In this document: positions 24,126-30,670 of the stretch, in pieces
Position numbering within the stretch: the first letter of the stretch is position 1
How the letters are laid out: each line of letters starts with the position of its first letter
Source of the DNA: a virus
IMG/VR virus record: IMGVR_UViG_3300020731_000615
Location: 1 to 35,961 of that record
Length of the DNA: 35,961 nucleotides
Reading direction: 5' to 3' (one strand)
The notes under the pieces: generated by a model
Seen by the model: only the letters and a program-made list of their open reading frames with translations
Told to the model about the DNA's origin: nothing
The model's database searches: none
Program-made: the position numbers and the translations under genes

Positions 24126-24851
24126 TTACACTATCATTCCTGTTTTACGTTTAAATTCGTCTGTAAAATATCCGTTTATTCGTAAGGTATAAGTAGGGCG
24201 CCAAATAGGTAATCCGCCATGCCAATCTCTTTCATTCCAATAGGCTACCCTAGTATTCATAAAAGTACGTTCGCCCGTTTCTGGATTGAGTATATAAAAT
24301 GGTCTATCAGTATCAGTTTTTACATGAATAAATTCTGGTAAGAACCCGGGAGTTTCGTAGCCGTCAGCTGGATCGTAATGTTCCCACGGAATGCCGCCTG
24401 CATCTACTGATATTAAATTTACGCTATGCAAATTTTTTAAAATTCCAGATGTGACAAATCCCTGCACCCATTTTAATAACCCTGGAAAATGTTTAGTGAC
24501 GTTCTCATTAACTCCATCTTCATTAATCAATTGAAAGAGACGATAGTAGTCATATGCTCCGTAGGCATTTTTTAAATAGTCAGTTAATTGATTATATGTT
24601 AGATCTTTTCCTGCTATTTTAAATGGATCATCATCTGGCAATGCTTTCCAATTATCAGTTACTTCAAACAATGGATTAACTTTATAACCTTGTGCATGAG
24701 GATGCATAGTGCCATTAGGTACTGATTGTAGTCCATCATATGCAAAATCTCTAGCAAGAGCTATTCCCCTAGAAATTTCTAAATGTAAAGAATCAAACCC
24801 TGTTAAGTCTACGTGTTTTTCTAAATCTATATAAATTTGTCCGTGTATCAT
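24126..24851 (-). CDS. 2OG-Fe(II) oxygenase-like protein (paralogue of 16386)
   Basis: A 241-residue protein sharing its whole layout with the gene at 16386: GQIYIDLEKHVDLTGFDSL, ISRGIALARDFAYDG, LKNAYGAYDYYRLF, PGLLKWVQGFVTSGIL, GGIPWEHYDPADGYETPGF (H158, D160), FIHVKTDTDRPFYILNPETG, MNTRVAYWNERDWHGG (H211) and YTLRINGYFTDEF (R224). The metal and 2-oxoglutarate residues are all conserved between the copies. It is 25 residues shorter, mostly around residues 60-130. A TATAAATT box lies at 24882-24889, 30 bases before its ATG and in the gap after the tail fibre. Confidence 0.8.
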   Translation of the reverse strand: MIHGQIYIDLEKHVDLTGFDSLHLEISRGIALARDFAYDGLQSVPNGTMHPHAQGYKVNPLFEVTDNWKALPDDDPFKIAGKDLTYNQLTDYLKNAYGAYDYYRLFQLINEDGVNENVTKHFPGLLKWVQGFVTSGILKNLHSVNLISVDAGGIPWEHYDPADGYETPGFLPEFIHVKTDTDRPFYILNPETGERTFMNTRVAYWNERDWHGGLPIWRPTYTLRINGYFTDEFKRKTGMIV

Positions 24852-24881
24852 AACTCTATTTATTAGTCACAACACACGTTA

Positions 24882-24889
24882 AATTTATA
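24882..24889 (-). promoter_or_regulatory. T4-late-like box TATAAATT
   Basis: One base from TATAAATA, on the minus strand in the 45-base gap between the tail-fibre gene and the oxygenase gene starting at 24851. The spacing to the ATG (30 bases) is similar to the exact box at 33592. Confidence 0.4.
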
Positions 24890-24896
24890 ATAGATT

Positions 24897-26168
24897 TTAA
24901 TTATCTAACTGTTTCCAAACAGTACCGTTATAACCATAGAAATGGCTGTTGCTACTGTCAAAGATAATCATACCAGCCGTTGCTGGTGAAGGATACAAGC
25001 CCGATCCTGCATATGAACCAGTTTGAATAGTGTTTGCAGAAAGTGTTCCTGCACTGTTTAAAATTGCCTGATTAATACCACTGCCGCCTGCGCCTGATAT
25101 TAACGCAACAGAAGATTTTGGTGAGCTGTCAGAAAGGTTTGCACCTACTTCCCAACCAGCACCTACTGCACCTGCAAATTGATATAATGTTCCTGTATAG
25201 CCTTTAATAGACACTACCATGCCGCTTGGTCCAGTAGCTACTGATGTTGGACTTCCAGCTGTTCCATTATAATAATTTACTGAGAAACTGTTTCCAAGTT
25301 TAGTACCAATTTGTAATCCAAGACTTGCATCAGGTACTGCAATCGCCGCTGTGCCTAATGTAGTAGCATTAACTGTTGTTCCTGTAACAGTTCCGCCAGT
25401 AATAGTACCAGTAGTAGTTATTCCACCTGCAATACTAATAGCTCCTGTACCGGAGCTAGTAATATTATAGTTTCCGATTGCTAAGTTTCCGCCTAATGAA
25501 GGGCTAGTATCGTTAATAATGCTAGTGACACCGCTAGCAGTTACGTTCATTACATGATTAATTGAATCATAAGTAAAATTAATTCCAGTATCAGTTCCGC
25601 CTGCAGAATAACTTGTTCCAGTAATTGCGCCAGTAGTTAGACTAGTAATCGCTGTGCCAGCCATTGCGTTAGCTAAAGAACTAGCTAGTGTAATAGTTGT
25701 TGAAACTACACTTACTACGTAATAGGTACCAGCTGACAAGCCATTTCCGCCTGTACCTGATACAACAAAACGCTCACCTTGTACCATATTACTAGGTGCT
25801 ACACTTACTGTAATTGATCCAGTAGCAACTGTACCGGTAATCGTACCTGTGCCAGTTGGACTTCCAACTGAAGTAAACAAGCTAGCAGCCGCATCTTGTG
25901 CTCGCTGTGTTGTAAAATATTTGTTTGATCCTTCGCTTACTACGCTGGTTGTAATTCCTAAATTTTGTGTACTGAAATCAAATGCCTGTGTTGTTGCGTT
26001 AAAAGTAACGCCAACACCTGCTGAAGTAGCTAGAATATTAACTCCGCCCTGTGTGATTCCATCACCTACGTATAGTTTCTTAGTATCGTTAGTATAGACA
26101 ATTTCGCCCTGATCAAATGTAAGGGTTTGTCTTTGGGCGTCAGTTCCTCTTCTTATGCGTAGCGACAT
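24897..26168 (-). CDS. Phage tail fibre / receptor-binding adhesin
   Basis: A 423-residue protein. The N-terminus RIRRGTDAQRQTLTFDQGEI and TNDTKKLYVGDGITQGGVNI is the small attachment fold found at the start of many phage tail fibres and tropism determinants. The body is a low-complexity run of Gly, Thr and Ser beta-strand repeats (TGTITGTVATGSITV, AGTYYVVSVVSTTITLASSL, ITSSGTGAISIAGGITTTG) expected for a trimeric fibre shaft. It ends in SSNSHFYGYNGTVWKQL, a common fibre tail end. It is the only clear virion gene in the window and lies next to the oxygenase block. CGGAGAT precedes the ATG. Confidence 0.85.
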   Translation of the reverse strand: MSLRIRRGTDAQRQTLTFDQGEIVYTNDTKKLYVGDGITQGGVNILATSAGVGVTFNATTQAFDFSTQNLGITTSVVSEGSNKYFTTQRAQDAAASLFTSVGSPTGTGTITGTVATGSITVSVAPSNMVQGERFVVSGTGGNGLSAGTYYVVSVVSTTITLASSLANAMAGTAITSLTTGAITGTSYSAGGTDTGINFTYDSINHVMNVTASGVTSIINDTSPSLGGNLAIGNYNITSSGTGAISIAGGITTTGTITGGTVTGTTVNATTLGTAAIAVPDASLGLQIGTKLGNSFSVNYYNGTAGSPTSVATGPSGMVVSIKGYTGTLYQFAGAVGAGWEVGANLSDSSPKSSVALISGAGGSGINQAILNSAGTLSANTIQTGSYAGSGLYPSPATAGMIIFDSSNSHFYGYNGTVWKQLDN

Positions 26169-26194
26169 CGTGCTATCTCCGTTATTCTATAGTG

Positions 26195-26202
26195 TATTTA
26201 TT
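26195..26202 (-). promoter_or_regulatory. T4-late-like box AATAAATA
   Basis: On the minus strand, 26 bases before the tail-fibre ATG and one base from the late consensus TATAAATA. A late promoter is expected for a virion gene, and the spacing fits the exact box at 33592. Confidence 0.45.
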
Positions 26203-26224
26203 AAAATGAACAGAACGCATAGTC

Positions 26225-26250
26225 AAAAAAATAGGGCCCTAAGGCCCTAT
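26225..26250 (-). terminator. Rho-independent terminator
   Basis: Read on the minus strand, an eight-pair GC-rich stem (ATAGGGCC / GGCCCTAT, four-base loop) is followed by a run of T (bases 26230-26225). It stands 17 bases after the phosphoesterase stop and separates the early-type genes from the tail fibre. Confidence 0.85.
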
Positions 26251-26266
26251 TTAACCACTACTATTA

Positions 26267-26872
26267 TTACATAGTAGGGCCATTTCCGTTCTTAAATCCT
26301 ACACTTCCGCCCTCTGCTTCGATGTTCTTAATGACATCTTCAAACAAAATAGGAGCAAAATCAGGGGTTTGTTCTACGCAAACGCAATGATAACGAACAT
26401 CGTTTTCATCGCTGTATAGTACTTCACCAGTTCTAGCATCAACTCCTCGAGCTTTCTTAACACGATTTGCATGTAAGTGTCCGTGAATATTAACACCAAA
26501 ACGTCCAAGACTTTCTGCGTGAACAGGAATATGGCTAAGGATCATACCATTCATAACGTGATAAGCTCTAAGTTCTCTAAAGTACTGACGATAGTCCTCA
26601 TCTTTAAAGATATCGTGGTTACCACGAATTAAAACTTTGTCGCCGTTAAGTCTGCGCATGATGCTTAACGCTTTACGATTGATGACAACATCGCCCAAAT
26701 GATAGACCTTGTCAGTGGGTTTTACCCGTTCGTTCCACGCCTCAACCATTGCTTCGTCCATTTCATCTGCATTGTCCCATGGACGAAGTTTTGTAACACC
26801 ATCGTTACGTGTAAAGCGACATACACCAGCATGTCCAAAATGCGTGTCGCTAACTAAAAATACACTTGGCAT
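26267..26872 (-). CDS. Calcineurin-like metallophosphoesterase
   Basis: A 201-residue enzyme with all the family motifs: VSDTHFGH (D9, H11, H14), HLGDVV (D61), IRGNHD (N85, H86), LSHIPVH (H114) and NIHGHLHANR (131-134 region). These bind two metal ions and cleave phosphoester bonds in nucleotides, nucleic acids or proteins. Single-domain phage versions are known, but their substrate is mostly unknown. A strong AAAGGAGG precedes the ATG, and a promoter match with TTGACT, 17 bases and TATAAT is at 26902-26930. The terminator at 26225-26250 closes the unit. Confidence 0.93.
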   Translation of the reverse strand: MPSVFLVSDTHFGHAGVCRFTRNDGVTKLRPWDNADEMDEAMVEAWNERVKPTDKVYHLGDVVINRKALSIMRRLNGDKVLIRGNHDIFKDEDYRQYFRELRAYHVMNGMILSHIPVHAESLGRFGVNIHGHLHANRVKKARGVDARTGEVLYSDENDVRYHCVCVEQTPDFAPILFEDVIKNIEAEGGSVGFKNGNGPTM

Positions 26873-26901
26873 ATTCGCCTCCTTTCATTGTTTAAGTTAT
26901 A

Positions 26902-26930
26902 ATTATACTACCAAAAACTCAATTAGTCAA
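26902..26930 (-). promoter_or_regulatory. Sigma-70 promoter for the phosphoesterase gene
   Basis: Minus strand TTGACT (930-925), a 17-base spacer and TATAAT (907-902), about 30 bases before the ATG at 26872. The -35 box overlaps the last codons of the phosphatase gene upstream. It is one base from full consensus. Confidence 0.8.
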
Positions 26931-27390
26931 CACTTCTAAAAGTGCGCCAATCGTCGATGTTGGGCTTTTCGTCCGGGTCATAGGTCCAACCCAAGGCTTT
27001 CATCATACGATGCTTAACGAGCAGATTAGGGCTTCTAAAACGCTCTGTATCACTGAATCCAAGCATTACACCCACTTCGCATACAGCACCCGAACGACAA
27101 ATGCCTGCAAAGCAATGAACAACAACATTCATTCGATTTTCAAGTGCGTGTTGTAAAAGAGCCACAAGCTGATTGGCTTGTTCTTGACTGCACTTCATTT
27201 CTTCTTCTAGAACCTCATCCTTTTCCTCTACATCCAAAAATTCAAAGTTATGAATTTCTTTGAATTGGTGTTTTGGAGTAGGCCGCCAACTTGCTGGATC
27301 AACAATGCTGATCAGCATACTGTTTGGCCCGGCATCGTGATGAAAGCCTATTGAAACATCACTAGCCGCTACATTCTCAATCCACGGCAT
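26923..27390 (-). CDS. Dual-specificity-type protein phosphatase
   Basis: A 155-residue protein with the Cys-based phosphatase loop NVVVHCFAGICRSGAVCE (H92, C93, R99, S100), which matches HCxxGxxRS. The upstream half SMLISIVDPASW and HNFEFLDVEEKDE contains the acidic loop that would supply the general acid. The helix CSQEQANQLVALLQHALEN precedes the loop as in dual-specificity enzymes. A perfect AAAGGAGG is placed eight bases before the ATG. The target is unknown; it could dephosphorylate host proteins, RNA ends or inositol-type molecules. Confidence 0.85.
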   Translation of the reverse strand: MPWIENVAASDVSIGFHHDAGPNSMLISIVDPASWRPTPKHQFKEIHNFEFLDVEEKDEVLEEEMKCSQEQANQLVALLQHALENRMNVVVHCFAGICRSGAVCEVGVMLGFSDTERFRSPNLLVKHRMMKALGWTYDPDEKPNIDDWRTFRSVD

Positions 27391-27404
27391 AATGATGCCC
27401 TCCT

Positions 27405-27572
27405 TTAATGTACGCTTTCTTTTGCGTCTACTTCACATTCTATAACCCAATTTTCAAACTGGGTAAACTTGTTTACTTCGACACCGAGTCCAACAGCTTC
27501 ATTTACAAAGTGCTGTAACAAGGCATTGTATAATTCGTCGGGCATAGTGTCTTTATCAAATTTAATTTTCAT
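27405..27572 (-). CDS. Small unknown protein, 55 aa
   Basis: A short open frame (MKIKFDKDTMPDELYNALL..., ending DAKESVH). It starts in the ATGA overlap with the stop of the gene at 27569 and ends 14 bases before the phosphatase ATG, with the phosphatase ribosome-binding site in between. The coupled start and gap-free fit make it a real gene. It is acidic, with an amphipathic helix DELYNALLQHFVNEAVG and a strand NWVIECEV. No family is recognised. Confidence 0.75.
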   Translation of the reverse strand: MKIKFDKDTMPDELYNALLQHFVNEAVGLGVEVNKFTQFENWVIECEVDAKESVH

Positions 27573-27883
27573 GCTACTACCCAATCCATTTCTTCTTTAA
27601 TTTCAATGCTTTCGCTTCCATCATATTCGTGTATGCGAAAGGCTGTTCCTTGCGGAACCCAATGTACTACAAGATCCTCAACACCGCCTCTGTAGGCTTC
27701 TGGAAAGCGCATATTAACGTAAGTTAATGCTTCATCCATTTTACCTTCATCGACATACGCGGCCAATACCGGATCAAAAAGCATTTCGTCACCGTAGTGA
27801 ACATTATTCCAAGTATACCAGCCAGCCCCAAATCCCGGACTGTAAATTACTGCTACTTTTCCATCGCGTATTAACTTTTCCAT
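27569..27883 (-). CDS. Unknown phage protein, 104 aa
   Basis: Read from the ATG at 27883, which shares one base with the preceding stop (TGATG) and has GGAG six bases upstream; the frame upstream begins only with TTG. The sequence MEKLIRDGKVAVIYSPGFGA then GWYTWNN, and LVVHWVPQGTAFRIHEYDG, looks like a small beta-rich protein. Proteins of this kind are frequent in T4-like phages without known function. It lies in a four-gene early unit with small neighbours overlapping by 1-4 bases. Confidence 0.8.
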   Translation of the reverse strand: MEKLIRDGKVAVIYSPGFGAGWYTWNNVHYGDEMLFDPVLAAYVDEGKMDEALTYVNMRFPEAYRGGVEDLVVHWVPQGTAFRIHEYDGSESIEIKEEMDWVVA

Positions 27884-28083
27884 CAAAATCTCCGTTTCTT
27901 CCAACTATATTCAACACCATCTGGGCATTTACCGTCTACAACACTATCTGCGCCAAAACGGCCTACAAGTTCCATACCATTGACTTTAATAGTAACGAAC
28001 TCTCCCGATTCTTTCGCCCAATCCATTGCTTGGGTTAGAGTATCAAACTCTACTCGTACCTCTTTATGTTCTACTGTTATCAT
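27883..28083 (-). CDS. Unknown small protein, 66 aa
   Basis: First gene of the unit driven by the promoter at 28090-28118, whose predicted transcript would start only a few bases before the ATG, leaving almost no leader. The protein has two beta-strand-like stretches (EVRVEFDTLTQAMDWAKESG, FVTIKVNGMELVGRF) and a basic end WKKRRF. No family is recognised. The stop shares one base with the next ATG. Confidence 0.75.
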   Translation of the reverse strand: MITVEHKEVRVEFDTLTQAMDWAKESGEFVTIKVNGMELVGRFGADSVVDGKCPDGVEYSWKKRRF

Positions 28084-28089
28084 ACTAGT

Positions 28090-28118
28090 ATTATAAGCTC
28101 AAACAAAAGCCCTGTCAA
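28090..28118 (-). promoter_or_regulatory. Perfect consensus sigma-70 promoter
   Basis: Minus strand TTGACA (118-113), exactly 17 bases, TATAAT (095-090). Its -35 box lies inside the loop and stem of the hairpin at 28107-28127. It drives the unit that starts at 28083. Confidence 0.85.
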
Positions 28119-28127
28119 GCAGGGCTT
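28101..28127 (-). terminator. Terminator hairpin overlapping the promoter
   Basis: Stem AAGCCCTG / CAGGGCTT (28107-28114 with 28120-28127), loop of five, followed on the minus strand by TTGTTTG. It stands 22 bases after the gene that ends at 28149. The T run is interrupted, so termination may be partial. Confidence 0.65.
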
Positions 28128-28148
28128 ATGTAGTTTTTATACAACAGA

Positions 28149-28457
28149 TTAAATCTCTGTAGTTGTTTTGCTAGAATTTATATCATGATAGGAATTATAC
28201 CTAGTTCGTATAACATCTTCTTGATAGCGCAATACCTCATCGTTTATAAACTCAAAATAATTCTCTCGAGTTTTGAAAACTAGTGTTTTAGTTTCAGTTG
28301 AATAGTCTTGGCTTATGCTAGTTGACATACTGACTAATTTGCCATTATCTTGAAAATTCTTTTGGATATGCTCTTTTATTCCTAGGTCAGCATTAAAAAA
28401 CTGATGCACTACTGCTTTATCTAAACGTCTTACACTTATTGTCTTCAATTCTATCAT
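28149..28457 (-). CDS. Unknown protein, 102 aa
   Basis: A 102-residue protein (MIELKTISVRRLDKAVVHQF...) with mixed charge and a Ser/Thr-rich centre (LVSMSTSISQDYSTETKTLV). The run TLVFKTRENYFEFINDEVLR suggests a strand and a helix. It overlaps the preceding gene by 4 bases and is the last of a three-gene minus unit (29375-28149) that ends at the hairpin at 28101-28127. No family is recognised. Confidence 0.7.
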   Translation of the reverse strand: MIELKTISVRRLDKAVVHQFFNADLGIKEHIQKNFQDNGKLVSMSTSISQDYSTETKTLVFKTRENYFEFINDEVLRYQEDVIRTRYNSYHDINSSKTTTEI

Positions 28458-29053
28458 GTATAATCCTTAACAAAATTAACATCAAGTTTTGGACAAGATT
28501 CAAATAATGTGGCCCTAGTCCAATCCCAATTATGAGCACTATTTGGAACTAGTCTATTCCCTATACAAATAAACGTCCTTACAGGAAAGTCGTCATCATT
28601 TTTAAGTTCTGCAAATTTATCGTAATCGATATGCAGGTAATCTTGCAATTCTCGCACCCGAGGATCATGATAGTCTAGGCTATTTTGAAATGCGAGGGCA
28701 TATCCTCTTTTCAAAACCTCCATACCTAATTTTGAATAAAATCTTCCTAGATTAATTAATGCTTTACCGTCTGTACGATCTATCGGAGGAAGGACAATAA
28801 TTAATGGTGCCCAAAAAGATGGAAGTTTGTATTCACCGTTATATTCGCCATCTCTATTCCAGATGCTAACATAATAAAGTTTTTTAATAATTTCTTTGTC
28901 TTCGATTATACTTTTATGTGCAATTGGATTTACATTTAGAAATTCATCTATCATGTTACTTAGATATGCTATTGTTTCAGCATCTACAGGAGTGTCGATA
29001 TCAAATGATCGATTAGCATGTGATAAAGTATGATTTAGTTCAAGATTATACAT
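28454..29053 (-). CDS. Unknown protein, 199 aa; distant nitroreductase-like pattern
   Basis: A 199-residue protein. The central part has LPSFWAPLIIVLPPIDRTDG, ALINLGRFYSKLGMEVLKRG and YALAFQNSLDYHDPRVRE, then RTFICIGNRLVPNSAHNWDW. The order (strand of hydrophobic residues with PP, an N-LG-x-x-x-x-x-x-x-EV helix, A-x-QNSLD, CIG) faintly recalls flavin nitroreductases, where a helix carrying the homodimer contact precedes the GxG strand. No FMN-binding arginine set is evident, so this remains a guess. It overlaps its neighbours by 4 and 8 bases. Confidence 0.5.
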   Translation of the reverse strand: MYNLELNHTLSHANRSFDIDTPVDAETIAYLSNMIDEFLNVNPIAHKSIIEDKEIIKKLYYVSIWNRDGEYNGEYKLPSFWAPLIIVLPPIDRTDGKALINLGRFYSKLGMEVLKRGYALAFQNSLDYHDPRVRELQDYLHIDYDKFAELKNDDDFPVRTFICIGNRLVPNSAHNWDWTRATLFESCPKLDVNFVKDYT

Positions 29054-29375
29054 TTACTAATACCTCAAAGTATGTCGGCGAATTAGATTCATCTATAGTA
29101 TAGGGTATATTGTTATTTTGAAAAAAACATTCTAACGACCCTATAGCGATTCCAGTATGATGATGACTTTCGTAAAAAGAAAAGGGCTTATCTAATATCC
29201 CCTCGTCGTCTTTTCTATCATCAATTTCAAAATACTCAGTTGTAGGTAAAAATTTTACCTTAATTGTATCGTCTACTTTGGTTATTACACAATCAAAATA
29301 CACTCTACCGCATCGTGCTGGCGAATTTTTAACTACGTTTTTAATTGAATCAACTAGATTAGGATATTTTTTCAT
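29046..29375 (-). CDS. Unknown protein, 109 aa
   Basis: A 109-residue protein: MKKYPNLVDSIKNVVKNSPA, then two beta-like segments (GRVYFDCVITKVDDTIKVKF, PTYFEVLVNV) and a histidine-rich turn ESHHHTGIAIGSLECFF. No family is recognised. It is the first gene of the unit 29375-28149. The 44 bases upstream are very AT-rich, with the inverted repeat AATATT / AATATT but no clear promoter. Confidence 0.65.
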   Translation of the reverse strand: MKKYPNLVDSIKNVVKNSPARCGRVYFDCVITKVDDTIKVKFLPTTEYFEIDDRKDDEGILDKPFSFYESHHHTGIAIGSLECFFQNNNIPYTIDESNSPTYFEVLVNV

Positions 29376-29419
29376 AAAAATATTTAGTATGTAATCTAAT
29401 ATTTTTTAATATTATTGAA

Positions 29420-29656
29420 TTACTTACGTCTTTCTGAGTAAGTTTGGCAATCAATGCACATAGTACAACCGCTGACAGCTTGTTGGCGAGCTAGTGGAAT
29501 TTCCTCTCCACATTCGTTGCAATGGCTTAGACTCGGACCTCTTGGAATCGCGGCCCGTAGTTTTGCCACAGCATCGGCACTGGCAGTTACTGACAATAGT
29601 TGGGCCATATCGCTTTCTTCAAGATTATCGCCTTGAATGCTTTCGTATTCTCTCAT
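29420..29656 (-). CDS. TraR/DksA-type C4 zinc-finger protein
   Basis: A 78-residue protein whose C-terminal half is the DksA/TraR zinc finger: HCNECGEEIPLARQQAVSG then CTMCIDCQTYSERRK, with zinc ligands C46, C49, C67 and C70. The N-terminal helix is short, as in TraR. TraR of F plasmids and phage relatives bind the RNA polymerase secondary channel and mimic DksA plus ppGpp, altering promoter choice. This one has the acidic residues EESD at 13-16 in the tip region. A perfect promoter (29693-29721) drives it. That it acts on host RNA polymerase is inference from the family. Confidence 0.88.
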   Translation of the reverse strand: MREYESIQGDNLEESDMAQLLSVTASADAVAKLRAAIPRGPSLSHCNECGEEIPLARQQAVSGCTMCIDCQTYSERRK

Positions 29657-29692
29657 AGGTACTCCTGTCGCTCGTTAATTAATATACTTAGT

Positions 29693-29721
29693 ATTATACA
29701 GTCAAAAAGTGCAGTTGTCAA
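29693..29721 (-). promoter_or_regulatory. Perfect consensus sigma-70 promoter for the TraR-like gene
   Basis: Minus strand TTGACA (721-716), 17-base spacer, TATAAT (698-693). It lies between the tRNA-Cys gene and the TraR-like ATG at 29656, so that gene can be transcribed separately from the tRNA array. Confidence 0.85.
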
Positions 29722-29730
29722 TTGAATTAT

Positions 29731-29808
29731 TGGAGCAACGGGAGGGATTTGAACCCCCGGTTTTACGGATTTGCAATCCGTTGCATTGGACCTCTCTGCC
29801 ACCGTTGC
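29731..29808 (-). tRNA. tRNA-Cys (GCA)
   Basis: Acceptor GCAACGG/CCGTTGC, encoded CCA. The anticodon arm ACGGA-TTGCAAA-TCCGT gives anticodon GCA. The T arm GGGGG-TTCAAAT-CCCTC is intact. It sits just after the oxygenase gene ending at 29812. Confidence 0.95.
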
Positions 29809-29811
29809 ATG

Positions 29812-30354
29812 TTATTTAAAAACACAATTAAATGTGTATCGAAATGGTGCATCCGAACTTATACAAGCCGCTTTATGGTTTATACTGCTGTCAAACAATA
29901 CTAGTCGTCCAGGTTTGTAACTTATACAAATTTCGGCTTCCCCATTTTCATCTGCAAAAATAGTTTCGCCACCCCAATAATCTTTCCATTCTAAATTAAC
30001 ATAGTATAACATACTGTATGCTGAATCTGTTTCGAGATTAACATCGGTATGATAGTAGATCTTTGTTGATAGGTCTGAAAATAATAACCACGCTCTATCT
30101 ATTCTTCTAGAGCCAATCATTTTGAAAACTGGCTCTATTTCATCTGTATCAAAAAGTTTAAAATTTTCTAAATCTTTTGGACCAAATCTTGCTAATAAAA
30201 ATCTATCAGGGTGTTCCCAAGCTGTGGTACTACGACCTTCAGGACGGAGATAACAATCCTGGGCAAAGTCCTTAAACCAGCGACGCTGTGTTAGTGTAAA
30301 CAAATCATCAAAAATGTGTATTTGTTTTCCAGAACTTAATGTAAGGGTTTTCAT
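29812..30354 (-). CDS. Prolyl-4-hydroxylase-like 2OG-Fe(II) oxygenase
   Basis: A 180-residue protein with the P4H-type core: TKIYYHTDVNLETDS (H102, D104), SMLYYVNLEWKDYWGGETIF (the typical strand and GGET turn), SYKPGRLVLFDSSINHKAAC (H160) and RYTFNCVF (R172). It is complete and likely active. Phage homologues of this size are common in marine T4-like genomes, with unproven protein or nucleotide targets. It overlaps the omega-like gene by 4 bases and is followed by tRNA-Cys after 3 bases. Confidence 0.9.
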   Translation of the reverse strand: MKTLTLSSGKQIHIFDDLFTLTQRRWFKDFAQDCYLRPEGRSTTAWEHPDRFLLARFGPKDLENFKLFDTDEIEPVFKMIGSRRIDRAWLLFSDLSTKIYYHTDVNLETDSAYSMLYYVNLEWKDYWGGETIFADENGEAEICISYKPGRLVLFDSSINHKAACISSDAPFRYTFNCVFK

Positions 30355-30578
30355 TTGACTCGTTTAAGATATTCCTTGTCGTACTTGCCGTCTTGGAATT
30401 CTTTTAAGGCCGTTATGGTTGTATGTAAATGCTCAAACTTTTCACTAGACTTATGCTGTCTACGTACTTCTCTAGCACGGGCACTGGCCATCACTACTAG
30501 TTCATATCGATTGCCGCCTGCGTTTGCAACGCACATTTCTGTATCAATTTCTAATGAACGACTATTGACCTTATTCAT
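30351..30578 (-). CDS. rpoZ: RNA polymerase omega-subunit-like protein
   Basis: A 75-residue protein matching the core of bacterial omega: VANAGGNRYELVVMASARAR (the conserved N-R-(F/Y)-x-L-V-x-x-A-S-x-R-A-R helix), EVRRQHKSS, then TTITALKEFQDGKYD, which corresponds to the end of helix 4 (V-A-L-R-E-I-x-x-G). Bacterial omega is about 70-110 residues. It helps fold and hold beta-prime and, with ppGpp, shapes the stress response. AAAGGA precedes the ATG. It lies between tRNA-Met (CAU) and an oxygenase gene. Incorporation into host RNA polymerase is inference. Confidence 0.82.
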   Translation of the reverse strand: MNKVNSRSLEIDTEMCVANAGGNRYELVVMASARAREVRRQHKSSEKFEHLHTTITALKEFQDGKYDKEYLKRVK

Positions 30579-30596
30579 AACTTTCCTTTAATTGTA

Positions 30597-30670
30597 TGGT
30601 TGCGGATGATGGACTCGAACCACCGACTGGAGCTTATGAGACTCCTGAGATACCTCTTCTCTAATCCGCG
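30597..30670 (-). tRNA. tRNA (CAU), initiator-like, copy 1
   Basis: Anticodon arm GGAGT-CTCATAA-GCTCC gives CAU. The first acceptor pair is mismatched (C1 with A72: CGCGGAT with ATCCGCA) and the D stem has A11:U24, both features of bacterial initiator tRNAs. The three G:C pairs next to the initiator anticodon loop are absent. CCA is encoded. The sequence is identical over 74 bases to 35870-35943. The 5' end abuts the oxygenase gene ending at 30671. Confidence 0.9.

Noticed and set aside
2019-24851. A RiPP precursor peptide among the radical-SAM genes.
   Set aside because: Genes overlap or abut almost everywhere; no short Cys- or Gly-rich frame fits in the gaps. A precursor elsewhere in the genome remains possible.
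24897-26168. Reading the tail fibre as a hyaluronidase or other polysaccharide lyase.
   Set aside because: Only the N-terminal attachment pattern and low-complexity repeats are visible; no catalytic motif was found.
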